Assembly (NCBI GenBank): GCA_012267385.1
Contig: JAAXGW010000045.1
Coordinates: forward strand, 1-35,015
Direction: 5' to 3'
DNA length: 35,015 nucleotides
From: OMG group bacterium
GTDB taxonomy: Bacteria; Pseudomonadota; Gammaproteobacteria; Pseudomonadales; Azotimanducaceae
The notes under the pieces are model-generated. The model made no database searches. It worked only from the letters and a program-made list of their open reading frames with translations, and was not told the origin of the DNA. Below, piece by piece: positions 9,301 to 18,821 of this stretch; the stretch's first letter is position 1; every line of letters starts with the position of its first letter. Made by a program: the position numbers and the translations under genes.

Positions 9301-11146
9301 CCCTTCAACCACGAGAGAATTGAATATCAGCAAAAACTACCACTCACTGTTGTATTTGGTAATCCCCCCTACTCAAAGGACAGAAATCCGAAAGTGACAA
9401 TGCTGCCAATGTGCGCTATCCTACTCTTGACGCACGGATAAGCGGTACGTATGCCAGAGCAGTTGTTGGAGTGAAGAACAAAAACAGTTTGTACGATAGC
9501 TACATTCGAGCTTTTCGTTGGGCTTCGGATCGTCTGGGAGAACGAGGTATTGTGGGTTTCGTAACCGGCGCAGGATGGTTAGATGGAAACGCAGCTTCAG
9601 GGATTCGCGCGTGTTTTGCGAAAGAGTTTGCTCACATCTACGTCGTCAATCTGCGAGGCAACGCACGACTCAAAGGTGAATTGTGGCAAAAGGAAGGCGA
9701 TAAGATATTCGGCCAAGCCAGCCGTTCCGCCATCACCCTGACGTTTCTCGTAAAAGATGCACAGATTGAAGTGCCCGCACGAATTCACTACCACGACATA
9801 GGAGACTATTTGAAGCGGGATCAGAAACTTGGAAAACTGAAAGAGTTCGAAAGCGTTGCTAATACGCCCATGAAGCAGATTCAACCCAACAAAGAACATG
9901 ATTGGATTGAGCAACGGAATGATGAATTTAAGCGTTTTCTGGCACTTGGCACTAAGATTGATCCCATGACCGGCGTTTTTCATACACAAACGTCGGGCTT
10001 AACAACTCGACGTGACGCGTGGGTCTATAACTTTAGCTCAATACGATTACGCCAAACATTTCGAAGACAATGGATTTCTTTAATCACGAATTGAATCGTT
10101 TTCACTCAAGAAAAAATCTGATGAATCCGAAGGACTTCGTGGTCTATGATCCTAGCAGGATTAAGTGGAACACAACGTTGTTTAAGCGAGTCAAAGCTTC
10201 GCTAAAAATGTACCCGAACGAATCGCGTTACTTTATCGTAGAATACCGTCCGTTCACCAAGTGTTGGTGTTACTTGGATGCACAACTTGTAGATGCCTGT
10301 AGAGACATCCCAAAAATCTTTCAATCTGCTGCCATCCGATTGAGGACGATTTGCACTAACAGCGCGTTGGGTAGTCCAGATTTGGCAAGTTGGATGGTAA
10401 AACATCCTCCAGATGGTGAAATAACTCGTGCAGCTATGTGCTTTCCTATGTATTCACGGTTTGCGAACACTATGAATAAGATTGGTGATTTTGGTCTTCG
10501 AAGAGAAGACTCCTTTAATCTAACCGCGATGCCTCAAAGGTTTTATGGTTGCGAGACAAACAAAGACGACATGTTTTATTATGTTTACGGAATCTTGTCT
10601 TGCCCCGAATACATTGTGTGCTACAAAAGAAATCTAGGAAGAGAGATACCCAGAATTCCAGCGGTTGTTTCTTTACACGAGTTCCTAGAATTCGCTGAAG
10701 CCGGACGCAAGTTAGCGGATCTTCACGTGGAATATGATCAAGCTGAGGAATACTCGGTCGCAGAAACTTGGATCCACGATTCCATACTGTCTACGATTGA
10801 TACCCAAACCAAGTTCCGGGTTGAAAAAATGAAATTTCTCAACAAAAACGACAAATCAACACTTCAATACAACCCGTACCTCAAAATCTCTGGGATACCT
10901 GACGAAGCCTATGACTTCACGGTAAATGGCAAGAGTCTTGTCGAGTGGGTCATGGATCGACAACGGGTCAGCGTACACAAAGACAGCGGGATTGAGAATG
11001 ACGCTAATGATTTCGCAAACGAGACCATGAATGATCCCGCCTACCCGCTCAAACTACTCAAGAAAGCCATTACCGTCGGCATCAAAACACGCGAGATTCA
11101 ACGCTCCATGCCGCCCCTGAGAATTCATAAGAAAATGAGCGGATAA
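6311..11146 (+). pseudogene. Type ISP restriction-modification enzyme, broken by three single-base frameshifts
   Basis: One polypeptide combining nuclease, helicase, methyltransferase and target recognition, the architecture of LlaGI/LlaBIII. Visible parts: Mrr-like nuclease with GIDLVA (D69) and AIQAKC (Q86-A-K88); Walker A ACGTGKT (197-203); DEAH (328-331); YMTATPR; helicase motif VI QVAGRVMRR (about 8070); N6-adenine methyltransferase motif I DPFVGTGTF (about 9034-9060) and motif IV NPPY (about 9361-9372); recognition domain in the last part. Four frames cover it: 6311 to about 7760, about 7763-9390, about 9394-10040 and about 10042-11146. Adding one T at 7758-7762, one A at 9391-9393 and one A at 10040-10041 restores a single 1,612-residue frame, close to the roughly 1,570 of known members. 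As written it is inactive, and methylation is lost together with cleavage. Weaker decay elsewhere than in the XRE-ImmA gene suggests a recent event or sequencing error. Confidence 0.9.
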
Positions 11147-11527
11147 GGCTCTTACAATCCAGCAGATTACACTCAGTGCTGGACTATCAGTCTCCAATAG
11201 TGTACGAACGTCGATATGCATTAGAGCATGGTTCTACGGCACATCAAAAAATAAATTTTCCATTAAACTGAAACAGCTTCACTCTGTTCTTGGCTCTTGT
11301 CTTGGAAACGCGCGCTCTGTGTTGGTGGAACCAACATAAATGACAAATTTTATGTCGATTCTTTCCGGAGAGTTAAGGAACTTTTTGTACCACATTTTCT
11401 CGTGCGGGCTAACATATAATTGAAGAATCACAATATCATGACTGTGAGTGAATGCAACCAAGTCCGTGCATACAGATACAGTCGTAGTTGATAGGTCAAA
11501 TTAGTACCGACCATCCCGAGAAGAGTA
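11147..11527. other. Intergenic stretch with a small stem-loop
   Basis: Just after the restriction gene, CCAGCA (11159-11164) and TGCTGG (11177-11182) form a 6-bp perfect stem with a 12-base loop, but no T run follows, so termination is doubtful. On the minus strand, about 11500-11282, an open stretch (for example VAFTHSHDIVILQLYVSP) could be an eroded gene, without a recognisable family. Nothing else is supported. Confidence 0.4.
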
Positions 11528-12628
11528 GTGAGGTTTGTTTTGACAAAATCCAGAATCCTGATCGTAACGGTTGTCGTAGTATTGGTCGTCTCCTGGCTAC
11601 TGTCCGGAATTCTCACGAAAACACCAATCGAGACTCCCGCCTCAATTGCAGAAGCTAAAGAAGCACTTGACGAGACCATTGCGGCGCGCGATCCAATGTC
11701 TGTGCGCGGGCGACATAGCACTGCTTCTGAACAATTCGAACTCATTGTTCTTTATGGTCGCATCGTAGATCGAAATCAATCCACAGTCCCTGCCCTCACC
11801 CGCGGTCAGATTGTTAAGCGACACGTGGATATCGGCGACAAAGTGAAAACCGGCGACGTCTTGTGCGAACTCGACATCTTGGACCGAAATGCTCAGGTTG
11901 AAGCTGCGAAAGATGCAGTTGATGTCTTAGAAAAGGAATACGAAAGCACACTCACTTTAATTGAAGATGGATTTGACCAACGCTTGAATAGTGCGCGGAA
12001 GAAATCTCAACTCAGTGTCGCCCAACAAAGACTACTAGCAGCAGAATTAGAACTACAACACACCAAGATCAAAGCTCCCATTGATGGAATCATCGACCAA
12101 GTCCACGTTAACGTCGGAGACTACATAGAAGTAGGACGTCCCTGTGCGACTATCTTAGTCTTGGACCCAGTGTATGTCCAAGCATATGTTTCTGAAGAGC
12201 ACGTGCACCAGCTCAATCTCGGTCAGGAAGCAGAAATCCTCCTACCCAATGGCGCGACGCGCACCGGAACACTGTCTTTCGTGAGTAGGAGGGGAGATCT
12301 GAGCACGAGAACCTTTCGTATTGAGATTGAGCTACCAAATGAAGACTACGCGATTAGTTCTGGCTTGAGCGCTACGATTAACTTACCTACAACTCCACAC
12401 ATGGCACACAAGATCCCTGCTTCGGTGATGGCGATGAATGAACAGGGGCGATTGGGAATAAAGACTGTTGATAGCGACAACATGGTCGCATTCCACGAAA
12501 TCGACATCGTCAGAGAAGACTCGGATGGTGTTTGGGTATCTGGATTACCTTCAGTTACTACGATTATTACTGTTGGACAGGGTTTAGTGGTAGCTGGGGA
12601 ACGAGTGTCCGTAGAACTTCGCGACTAA
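11528..12628 (+). CDS. RND efflux periplasmic adaptor (HlyD/MFP family)
   Basis: A 366-residue membrane-fusion protein that would link the inner-membrane pump encoded next to an outer-membrane channel. An N-terminal signal anchor spans about residues 7-28. The biotinyl-lipoyl-like halves are visible as GQIVKRHVDIGDKVKTGDVL and KIKAPIDGIIDQVHVNVGDY, with an alpha-helical hairpin between them, followed by a beta-barrel (AYVSEEHVHQLNLGQEAEI) and a membrane-proximal domain. I use GTG 11528, preceded by a purine-rich GAGAAGAG; TTG 11540 is an alternative. The pump starts 39 bases after its stop, so they form an operon. No TolC-like gene or TetR-type regulator lies nearby, so a channel from elsewhere must be used. 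Confidence 0.9.
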   Translation: MRFVLTKSRILIVTVVVVLVVSWLLSGILTKTPIETPASIAEAKEALDETIAARDPMSVRGRHSTASEQFELIVLYGRIVDRNQSTVPALTRGQIVKRHVDIGDKVKTGDVLCELDILDRNAQVEAAKDAVDVLEKEYESTLTLIEDGFDQRLNSARKKSQLSVAQQRLLAAELELQHTKIKAPIDGIIDQVHVNVGDYIEVGRPCATILVLDPVYVQAYVSEEHVHQLNLGQEAEILLPNGATRTGTLSFVSRRGDLSTRTFRIEIELPNEDYAISSGLSATINLPTTPHMAHKIPASVMAMNEQGRLGIKTVDSDNMVAFHEIDIVREDSDGVWVSGLPSVTTIITVGQGLVVAGERVSVELRD

Positions 12629-12667
12629 CTCGGGACCCCCGTTTTGGATCGAGACCAGCATTAGTTC

Positions 12668-15600
12668 ATGATGAAACGCATGGTTGAATTCGCGATAAGC
12701 CACACGCGCACTACCCTGCTTGTCATGTTTACGATTCTTGTGTTCGGGGTTGTGGCGCGACTCACGATCCCGGTCGAAAATGAACCCAAGGTGGATGTCC
12801 CTACCTTTTTGGTGACCATTCCTCATGAAGGAGTCTCGCCGAACGACGCGTTGCGACTTTTGATCGCACCTATGGAGATCGAACTGAAAGCAGTAGAGGG
12901 TGTGAAGGAAGTGAGTAGCACCGGTGCTGAACACATGGGTGTGGTCTCGGTGGAGTTCTTTACTCACGTAAAGATGGATACTGCAAGATCGGATTTACGC
13001 GAAGCCGTGAACCGAGCGCGGGAGAACTTCCCGTCCACGACAGATGAACCGGTTATCACCGAGGCGGGAGGTCATGTCAGCCGCGTCCTGCAGGTGAATC
13101 TCGTGAGCAGAGGCGCGCCAGAGGAAACCGTTTATCGTACGGCTGTCCGTGTTAAGGATCAGCTGGAAGCTCTACCCAGCGTACAGAGAATCAGTATGCA
13201 GGGCGCGCGCGAGGAATTCCTTGAAATCCTCATCGATGCAACCAAGATGCACGCCTATCAACTCTCGGCAGAACAGCTAATCAACACCCTTGCCCGCAAC
13301 AATCGCTTAATCCCTGCAGGTTCCCTCCTCTCTGGACAGGGAAGCTTGTCGATCAACATCCCAAGTGTTGTCGATACTCCTGAAGACCTAATCGATATAC
13401 CTGTTTTCGCCGACCAAGATAAAGTTGTGACTCTTGGCGATATCGCGACCGTACGCAGAACGTTCAAGGATCGCGTGAGCTATTCCCACGCAAATGGCGA
13501 GCAGTCTATTTCTCTGTTCGTTTATCGTCGACCGGAAGCGTTCCTTATCGGTACCGCACATGAAGTAGAAGCATTCGTAGCAGATATTCAAGACGAAATC
13601 CCTACAAGCATTGGGATGTTTATCTCTTCCAACTATGCTTCTTTTGCCGAACGATTGGTGAACGAGCTCCAAGGAAACATGGTTACTGCTCTTGTGCTCG
13701 TCATGATCGTCGTTCTTGCTACTATGGGTTTTCGAAGTAGTGTTCTGGTTGGAACTGCGATCCCTATTGCATTCCTGTTTGCGCTGATCATCCTCTGGAT
13801 TGCAGGTCAATCGTTCAACTTCATGGTTATGTTTGGCATGCTACTGGGATTGGGGATGCTCATCGACGGAGTGGTCGTCGTTGCGGAGGATGCTGATCGA
13901 CGCATGGCGGACGGTGTCGGGAGCGCGCAAGCATATTCGTCGGCTACCGTTCGCATGGCGCGACCCGTAATTGCCTCGACATCCACCACGTTGGCCGTGT
14001 TTCTACCCCTGCTCTTCTGGCCCGGTACTGCTGGTGCTTTCCTAGGGTACCTACCTCGAACTGTATTTCTGGTAATGGTTGGTGCCCTACTCTACGCGCT
14101 GGTGTTCGCGCCTGCGTTTGGTAACTTTCTCATGGGAGATAAACCTGGTAAACGCGACGCGAAAGAGTCTGTAGCTTTGATGTGGAACGTGGATCTTTCA
14201 CTGCTGCGCGGGTTCAAATCAATCTATGCAAAGACTCTAGCATTCGCCGTTCGATACGCTACCGGTACAGTGATCGTTGCACTGATCGTCGTCTACGTGA
14301 TCTTTTCGATCCATGGTTCCAGGAATCTTGGAGTCATATTCTTCAACGAGAACGACCCTCAATGGGCCAATATATTTGTTCGTGCCCAAGGAAATCTGTC
14401 TCCTGAGGAATCCTATTCTCTCGTGACTGAAGTTGAAGACGAGTTGAATCAGGTAGTCGGGTTATGGAACATCAACATGATCTCCACTGCGGGACTGGGA
14501 CAAGCAGAAGGAACTCGTGTTGAGTTTTCCGGTGGATCCAGTGCTGATGTCATTGGTATCTTTTACATTGAGATGACTCCAAGTGACCAGCGTGAACGAA
14601 CTGGAACAGAGATCTTAGAAGAAATACGAGAACGCGTATCTGGTTTCAATGGGGTTGTTATCGAAGTTGTTCCTATATCCGGAGCACTCACTCCAGGAAA
14701 GCCGATAGCTCTACAGTTCACCTCGCCAGATCGGGAAGCTCTGACTCCTGTGGTGGAAAGAGTGAAAGACTATATGCTGAACGAGGTCGAAGGTCTTCGA
14801 GATCTCGAAGACACGTTACCGCTAGGTGCCCTCGAGTGGGAACTTTCCGTAGATCGTGCTCGCGCCGCGCTCTATGGGGCCGATGTCACGACAGTCGGGT
14901 TAACAGCACAACTACTGACCACCGGTGTAAAGCTTGGTGAATATCGACCGGACGACTCCGAAGATGCACTCGACATCCGCGTACGTTTTCCAGCTGACAA
15001 TCGAGGTCTCGATGCACTGGACAACCTTGAAGTCGTAACTAATCGCGGTAGCGTACCTATTTCTCACTTTGTAGAACGTAAACCAAGAATTAAGTCAGAT
15101 GCTCTACAACGCCGCGACCAGAACAACATGCACATGATTCAATCGGGGCTTGTCCCAGGAGTACTTCCCGACACGAAGGTCAGGGAAATTCAGACTTGGA
15201 TCGACTCGCAGGATTTTGACAGTCGCGTCGATATCCGTTTCCGAGGTACCAATGAAGAGCAAGAAGAGTCTGAGGCGTATCTGTCCAAAGCGTTCTCTTT
15301 TGCACTTCTATTGATGTTCGTGGTACTCGTTCTACACTACAACAATTTCTACCATCCCATACTCACGATGCTCGCGATCGTACTTTCAACAGCCGGAGTA
15401 TTCCTCGGTCTTACGTTGACCAATCAACCGTTTAGCGTGATTCTTAGCGGTATTGGAGTGTTAACCCTTGCTGGCATTGTGGTTAACAACAACATCGTTC
15501 TTATTGATACCTTTAACGCTGGAGTACGCGACAATCCAAATCGCGATGTTCGAGAGATCATCGTTCTCACTGGCCTACAACGACTAAGACCCGTACTAGT

Positions 15601-15862
15601 TACCACAGGTACCACGATTATCGGTATTCTTCCCCTCGCGACGCACAACTCCATCGACTTCATCAACAGACAATGGATCTTCGGTGGTCCGGTATCGGCC
15701 TATTGGGTACCCTTGTCGCAGGCTATTCTCTTTGGATTGAGTTTTGCTACGGTTTTAACCCTTATCGTGACTCCAGCCATGCTCATGCTCCCAACGCAAC
15801 TGAAGGGATGGGTTCAGAAATTAAAGTCCTTTAGACTCCCAAAGAAGTCTGAAGCGAGCTAG
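12668..15862 (+). CDS. RND-family efflux pump, inner-membrane permease
   Basis: A 1,064-residue RND transporter of the AcrB/MexB superfamily, exporting unknown substrates with proton motive force. The duplicated layout is clear: TM1 near residues 15-33, a large periplasmic porter loop, TM2-7 at about 335-540, a second loop, and TM8-12 after about 870. Family signatures include IPVENEPKVDVPTFLVTIPH after TM1. The TM4 motif reads GMLIDGVVVVAED, keeping one of the two aspartates of the AcrB-type DD pair (the second is G). TM10 reads VVNNNIVLID, with asparagine where AcrB has its key lysine. Many uncharacterised RND pumps show such changes, so this does not by itself mean inactivity. The frame is intact over 3.2 kb. 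ATG 12668 and 12671 are both possible starts. Confidence 0.93.
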   Translation: MMKRMVEFAISHTRTTLLVMFTILVFGVVARLTIPVENEPKVDVPTFLVTIPHEGVSPNDALRLLIAPMEIELKAVEGVKEVSSTGAEHMGVVSVEFFTHVKMDTARSDLREAVNRARENFPSTTDEPVITEAGGHVSRVLQVNLVSRGAPEETVYRTAVRVKDQLEALPSVQRISMQGAREEFLEILIDATKMHAYQLSAEQLINTLARNNRLIPAGSLLSGQGSLSINIPSVVDTPEDLIDIPVFADQDKVVTLGDIATVRRTFKDRVSYSHANGEQSISLFVYRRPEAFLIGTAHEVEAFVADIQDEIPTSIGMFISSNYASFAERLVNELQGNMVTALVLVMIVVLATMGFRSSVLVGTAIPIAFLFALIILWIAGQSFNFMVMFGMLLGLGMLIDGVVVVAEDADRRMADGVGSAQAYSSATVRMARPVIASTSTTLAVFLPLLFWPGTAGAFLGYLPRTVFLVMVGALLYALVFAPAFGNFLMGDKPGKRDAKESVALMWNVDLSLLRGFKSIYAKTLAFAVRYATGTVIVALIVVYVIFSIHGSRNLGVIFFNENDPQWANIFVRAQGNLSPEESYSLVTEVEDELNQVVGLWNINMISTAGLGQAEGTRVEFSGGSSADVIGIFYIEMTPSDQRERTGTEILEEIRERVSGFNGVVIEVVPISGALTPGKPIALQFTSPDREALTPVVERVKDYMLNEVEGLRDLEDTLPLGALEWELSVDRARAALYGADVTTVGLTAQLLTTGVKLGEYRPDDSEDALDIRVRFPADNRGLDALDNLEVVTNRGSVPISHFVERKPRIKSDALQRRDQNNMHMIQSGLVPGVLPDTKVREIQTWIDSQDFDSRVDIRFRGTNEEQEESEAYLSKAFSFALLLMFVVLVLHYNNFYHPILTMLAIVLSTAGVFLGLTLTNQPFSVILSGIGVLTLAGIVVNNNIVLIDTFNAGVRDNPNRDVREIIVLTGLQRLRPVLVTTGTTIIGILPLATHNSIDFINRQWIFGGPVSAYWVPLSQAILFGLSFATVLTLIVTPAMLMLPTQLKGWVQKLKSFRLPKKSEAS

Positions 15863-15997
15863 TTCCTATCGATGGTTCGACTTAAATGTCGTCCAACCAA
15901 GAGAGATTCGGTAGTTTGCTAAAACAAAGCAACGCCACCCAGAAGGGTAAACCTGTTCCTCTATCTCGACTAAAATCGTTGTTTTGAATTTTGCGAA

Positions 15998-16032
15998 TGA
16001 ACGCACGTGTTAGAGTGTTCGTTCACTTTTTT
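15998..16032 (+). terminator. Intrinsic terminator after the RND operon
   Basis: TGAACGCAC (15998-16006) pairs with GTGTTCGTTCA (16015-16025), with a small bulge, followed by T6 at 16027-16032. It lies 135 bases after the pump stop and 170 bases before the nuclease gene, within the otherwise empty interval 15863-16200. Confidence 0.6.
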
Positions 16033-16200
16033 AACATTCAATCCCTACTCTCTGTCGTTGAAAATGTAGGACCCCTCTTCGGGACTCTGCTCTGTGGTGT
16101 GAAGCACTCTTTGTGAATGTCGCAACAAATTTCAATGCTGTGAGCAAGTAATCATCAGCATCTGGGACATGTCTCAGTAATGTTCTAAAAGGAATCTTCG

Positions 16201-17505
16201 ATGGATGTACAAATATTAGTAATAGTTTTGTTAGGTCTTGTAGTCTCATTGCTACTTTACACAACAATCAAGTTCTTTGCAAACTTCAGAGCTCTGAAGA
16301 CGAAGTATGCTCCAGTTATTGATATTGAAGAAGAAGTTCAACGCATCAAGAACGAGATGACAAAGTTGGAGCAGAACACAAAGCAATTACAAAATACTTA
16401 TCAAGAAAAGCGAAAAGTGCTGACCGATTTGGAAACACAAGTTGCGATTTACGACGAACAGGTCTCCTTTGCAGAGTTTGGTGTTTACGAGCCGCACTTT
16501 GACTTTGGCGATAGCGAAGAATACAAAGAAAACATCAGAAAAATTAGAGAGTTTCAGAAAGACTTGGTGAGAGACAAGGAAGCGTATGACGCGCCAAATA
16601 CTTGGACCGTGGATGGTAGTCTCTCCAAAGGAAAAACGATGATCAATAGGCAGGGACGACTAACACTGCGAGCATTTAACAGTGAATGTACAGCTGCAAT
16701 TGGCAGTGCACGATGGAATAATGTCAATGCCATGGAGCGCAGAATCCTCAATGCCAGAGAACAGATCGACAAGGCAAATGCGAGCATACAGTTAGTTCTG
16801 AACAAGAAATATGTGGACTTGAAACTTGTAGAGCTCTATCTGACGCATGAGTACAAAGAAAAACAAAAAGCTGAAAAAGAAGAGCGTACTGAGCTAGCAA
16901 GAGCTGAACGCGAAGAGAAGAAACTTCAAGCCGAGGCGAAACAAACTGAAAAAGAAGAACGTCGTTACGAAGAATTACTTCAGAAAGCACGTAATGAAGT
17001 AAACATAGACGAAAAACGGATTGCGGAACTTGAAGCGGCATTGGCTGAAGCACATGAAAAGAACGAGCGCGCTCAATCAATGGCAGAGATAACTAAATCT
17101 GGCTTTGTTTATGTAATTTCCAATATTGGTAGTTTTGGGGAAGACGTTGTAAAGATTGGATTAACACGACGGGTGAATCCAGATGATAGAATCAGAGAGC
17201 TTGGTGACGCTAGCGTACCTTTTAAATTTGATACACATGCGATGATATATTCGGAAGACGCACCCGCGCTTGAAGGCGCACTTCACAAAGAGTTTGAAGT
17301 ACAACGGGTTAATGCGACGAATATGCGCAAGGAGTTTTTTAACGTCAAAATCGATGACGTTCGGAGTGCAGTAAAGCGTCTCGAACCAAACGCAAACTTT
17401 ACTAACGACTTTGAAGCGCAAGAGTGGCATGAAACACTCGCGATACGTGCCCAAACGCTTGAGACTATGGAAAAAGTGAGCGATCGGTTTCCAGCCGAGA
17501 TTTAA
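16201..17505 (+). CDS. Membrane-anchored DUF4041 + GIY-YIG (T5orf172) nuclease, SNIPE-like anti-phage protein
   Basis: A 434-residue protein. One N-terminal transmembrane helix (residues 5-23) is followed by a coiled coil (about 40-85). DUF4041-like sequence comes next (about 92-215; EFGVYEPHFDFGDSEEYKEN, RAFNSECTAAI), then a second long charged coiled coil (about 215-300). The C-terminus carries a GIY-YIG nuclease of the T5orf172/Mug113 type (GFVYVISN at 301, VKIGLTRR at 317-324, a glutamate in LEGALHKEFE near 358). This order is that of SNIPE, a membrane-bound nuclease described as cutting phage DNA during injection. The anti-phage role is inferred from architecture. The start has AAGGAATC about 6 bases upstream. 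It is a single-gene unit between terminator and repeat, intact in contrast to the neighbouring restriction gene. Confidence 0.85.
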   Translation: MDVQILVIVLLGLVVSLLLYTTIKFFANFRALKTKYAPVIDIEEEVQRIKNEMTKLEQNTKQLQNTYQEKRKVLTDLETQVAIYDEQVSFAEFGVYEPHFDFGDSEEYKENIRKIREFQKDLVRDKEAYDAPNTWTVDGSLSKGKTMINRQGRLTLRAFNSECTAAIGSARWNNVNAMERRILNAREQIDKANASIQLVLNKKYVDLKLVELYLTHEYKEKQKAEKEERTELARAEREEKKLQAEAKQTEKEERRYEELLQKARNEVNIDEKRIAELEAALAEAHEKNERAQSMAEITKSGFVYVISNIGSFGEDVVKIGLTRRVNPDDRIRELGDASVPFKFDTHAMIYSEDAPALEGALHKEFEVQRVNATNMRKEFFNVKIDDVRSAVKRLEPNANFTNDFEAQEWHETLAIRAQTLETMEKVSDRFPAEI

Positions 17506-17613
17506 TTCTAGATCCGTTACATTAAAGGCTTCATTAGGTTGGAACCATCCCGACGAAACACTGTATGTGGGAATTCGATAGAAATCCAATCCATATGACT
17601 TTCTAACTATGTG

Positions 17614-17638
17614 TGTCCACCAAACTGAGGCGACTCCA
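17614..17638 (+). repeat. Solitary 25-bp IS-end repeat
   Basis: TGTCCACCAAACTGAGGCGA and the next five bases match the IS end at position 1 and the inverse of the copies at 20198 and 34917, differing at about four sites. No transposase lies to either side. Together with the inverted copy at 20198-20222 it bounds a 2.6-kb segment. Confidence 0.65.
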
Positions 17639-17696
17639 TTCGTAGCTTTTGGTCATGCTGCGAGACACATACAATTATTACGATAAAGGAAACAAT

Positions 17697-17939
17697 ATGA
17701 AAACTGACAACCCTACCTTATTGGACAACTATCGAGAATTTAAAAATCAACTTCCAACGTTGCTTGAGGAACACGAGGGTGAGTATGCTGTTTTTCACAA
17801 CTGTGAGTTGTCCAAAGTGTTCGAACAGGAATATGAGGCGTTAAGTTTTGCGCGAACCACATACAAAATAGGTGAATACATCGTACAAGAAATTCACAAC
17901 AGAACGTCTCAACCTGCTTCGTACTCCTTACTGATCTAA
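17697..17939 (+). CDS. Small protein resembling DUF5678
   Basis: An 80-residue soluble protein. The central part (LLEEHEGEYAVFHNCELSKV, then EALSFARTTYKIGEYIVQEI) resembles DUF5678, small proteins of unknown function with the pattern 'hpGkyvai..g.vv......eal..a...yg...flvqei'. The ATG at 17697 is chosen because AAGGA precedes it by six bases; the upstream in-frame start at 17649 lacks such a site. A strong hairpin terminator follows 21 bases after its stop, so this is a self-contained transcription unit. It lies just inside one of the 25-bp IS-end repeats. The family match is by eye. Confidence 0.65.
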   Translation: MKTDNPTLLDNYREFKNQLPTLLEEHEGEYAVFHNCELSKVFEQEYEALSFARTTYKIGEYIVQEIHNRTSQPASYSLLI

Positions 17940-17960
17940 TGTGACACTTAAAACGAAGAT

Positions 17961-17995
17961 CCCCGTTAGGACAATAGTCCAAGCGGGGTTTCTTT
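17961..17995 (+). terminator. Intrinsic terminator after the DUF5678-like gene
   Basis: CCCCGTTAGGAC (17961-17972) and GTCCAAGCGGGG (17977-17988) pair with two mismatches around an AATA loop. The T-rich tail TTTCTTT follows at 17989-17995. The frame running through it (17941-18321) is therefore unlikely to be a gene. Confidence 0.8.
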
Positions 17996-18412
17996 GTGAT
18001 CAATCGGCAGTCCGTGTAATCGGACCCTGTTTGCGTCTTCTAAGTTTCGGAAATTGCAATGGGGAGCGTATTTTTAACTTGTGTGTGATCGAAATGTGCT
18101 ACCATGGCGCGCGCTTCGAAAACCAGTACATGACCTTCCCCGGAGTGGGTAACCCTAGTAGTGGAATTAGCACCGGCCAATCGACCGTTGAGTCTTGGTA
18201 CTATCCTCAGAATAGACCTCGGATGTCAATATTCCGACGAAACTTGACGGTAGCGTTTGTAAGGATATGGCCTGACGATCAGCAAAGGAGGGGTAAGGCA
18301 TTATCCACCCTGTTTTTCTGACCCTTATTGACTACCACGAGGTAGACGAATTTGTACCCATCCTTTACGCTTCAACAGTTTTTTGACTTGCCTAGAGTAC
18401 TCGTACCTTGAG
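17996..18412. other. Stretch without a supportable gene
   Basis: A plus-strand frame continues through this interval to 18321, but its start overlaps the terminator and its content is unrecognisable. The interval separates a plus-strand unit from the 3' end of the minus-strand gene at 18413. Confidence 0.45.
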
Positions 18413-18712
18413 CTACATCTCCGTAAGTTCCGGTTCTTGCGCATATACAAACGTAAGTCTCCGGGATTGTTTTCGTAGTATCGTCTCATCGTTTTTGACT
18501 TTGACGTTTACCACCACACTTGCCAAATCAATCTCTGAGAGTTTGTGATTCTCCATGAGAATCAGCGGCGTAATAGATTCAATACACGTTTTCATTTCAA
18601 GCCAAGAATCGGTTTCAAGGAATAAACCGTTGATGTCTGATTCCCAAACGCACCACCTATCGTCAACCCGAGTGGCGGTAACGTGAAAGACTCTTGTTGA
18701 ATTAGATTCCAT
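18413..18712 (-). CDS. DUF1902/HicB-like small protein
   Basis: A 99-residue protein. Its first half (FHVTATRVDDRWCVWESDIN, then GLFLETDSWLEM) has the pattern of DUF1902 and HicB-fold proteins, where the strand pattern 'D..vWva.s.diPGL..e..tl.el' is typical. HicB members are antitoxins paired with a small HicA toxin. No HicA-like frame lies next to it, and there is no visible DNA-binding tail, so a toxin-antitoxin role is not supported. It is downstream of the DUF4143 ATPase on the same strand with a gap of about 110 bases, possibly co-transcribed. Confidence 0.6.
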   Translation of the reverse strand: MESNSTRVFHVTATRVDDRWCVWESDINGLFLETDSWLEMKTCIESITPLILMENHKLSEIDLASVVVNVKVKNDETILRKQSRRLTFVYAQEPELTEM

Positions 18713-18821
18713 ACAACTCTAGAGTCTTCGTCAATTGTATATTAGCAAAGTTCATCAATTCAAAAGTTTTCCTGTCCATCCCCACTTTCTACCGCATCCG
18801 ACTCAATAGTATTCCCGATTT

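Noticed and set aside
17941-18321. 126-codon plus-strand frame
   Set aside because: Its start lies directly before a strong intrinsic terminator, and the translation has no recognisable family or ribosome site.
18413-18712. HicAB toxin-antitoxin pair
   Set aside because: Only a HicB/DUF1902-like protein is present; no HicA-like frame lies beside it on either strand.
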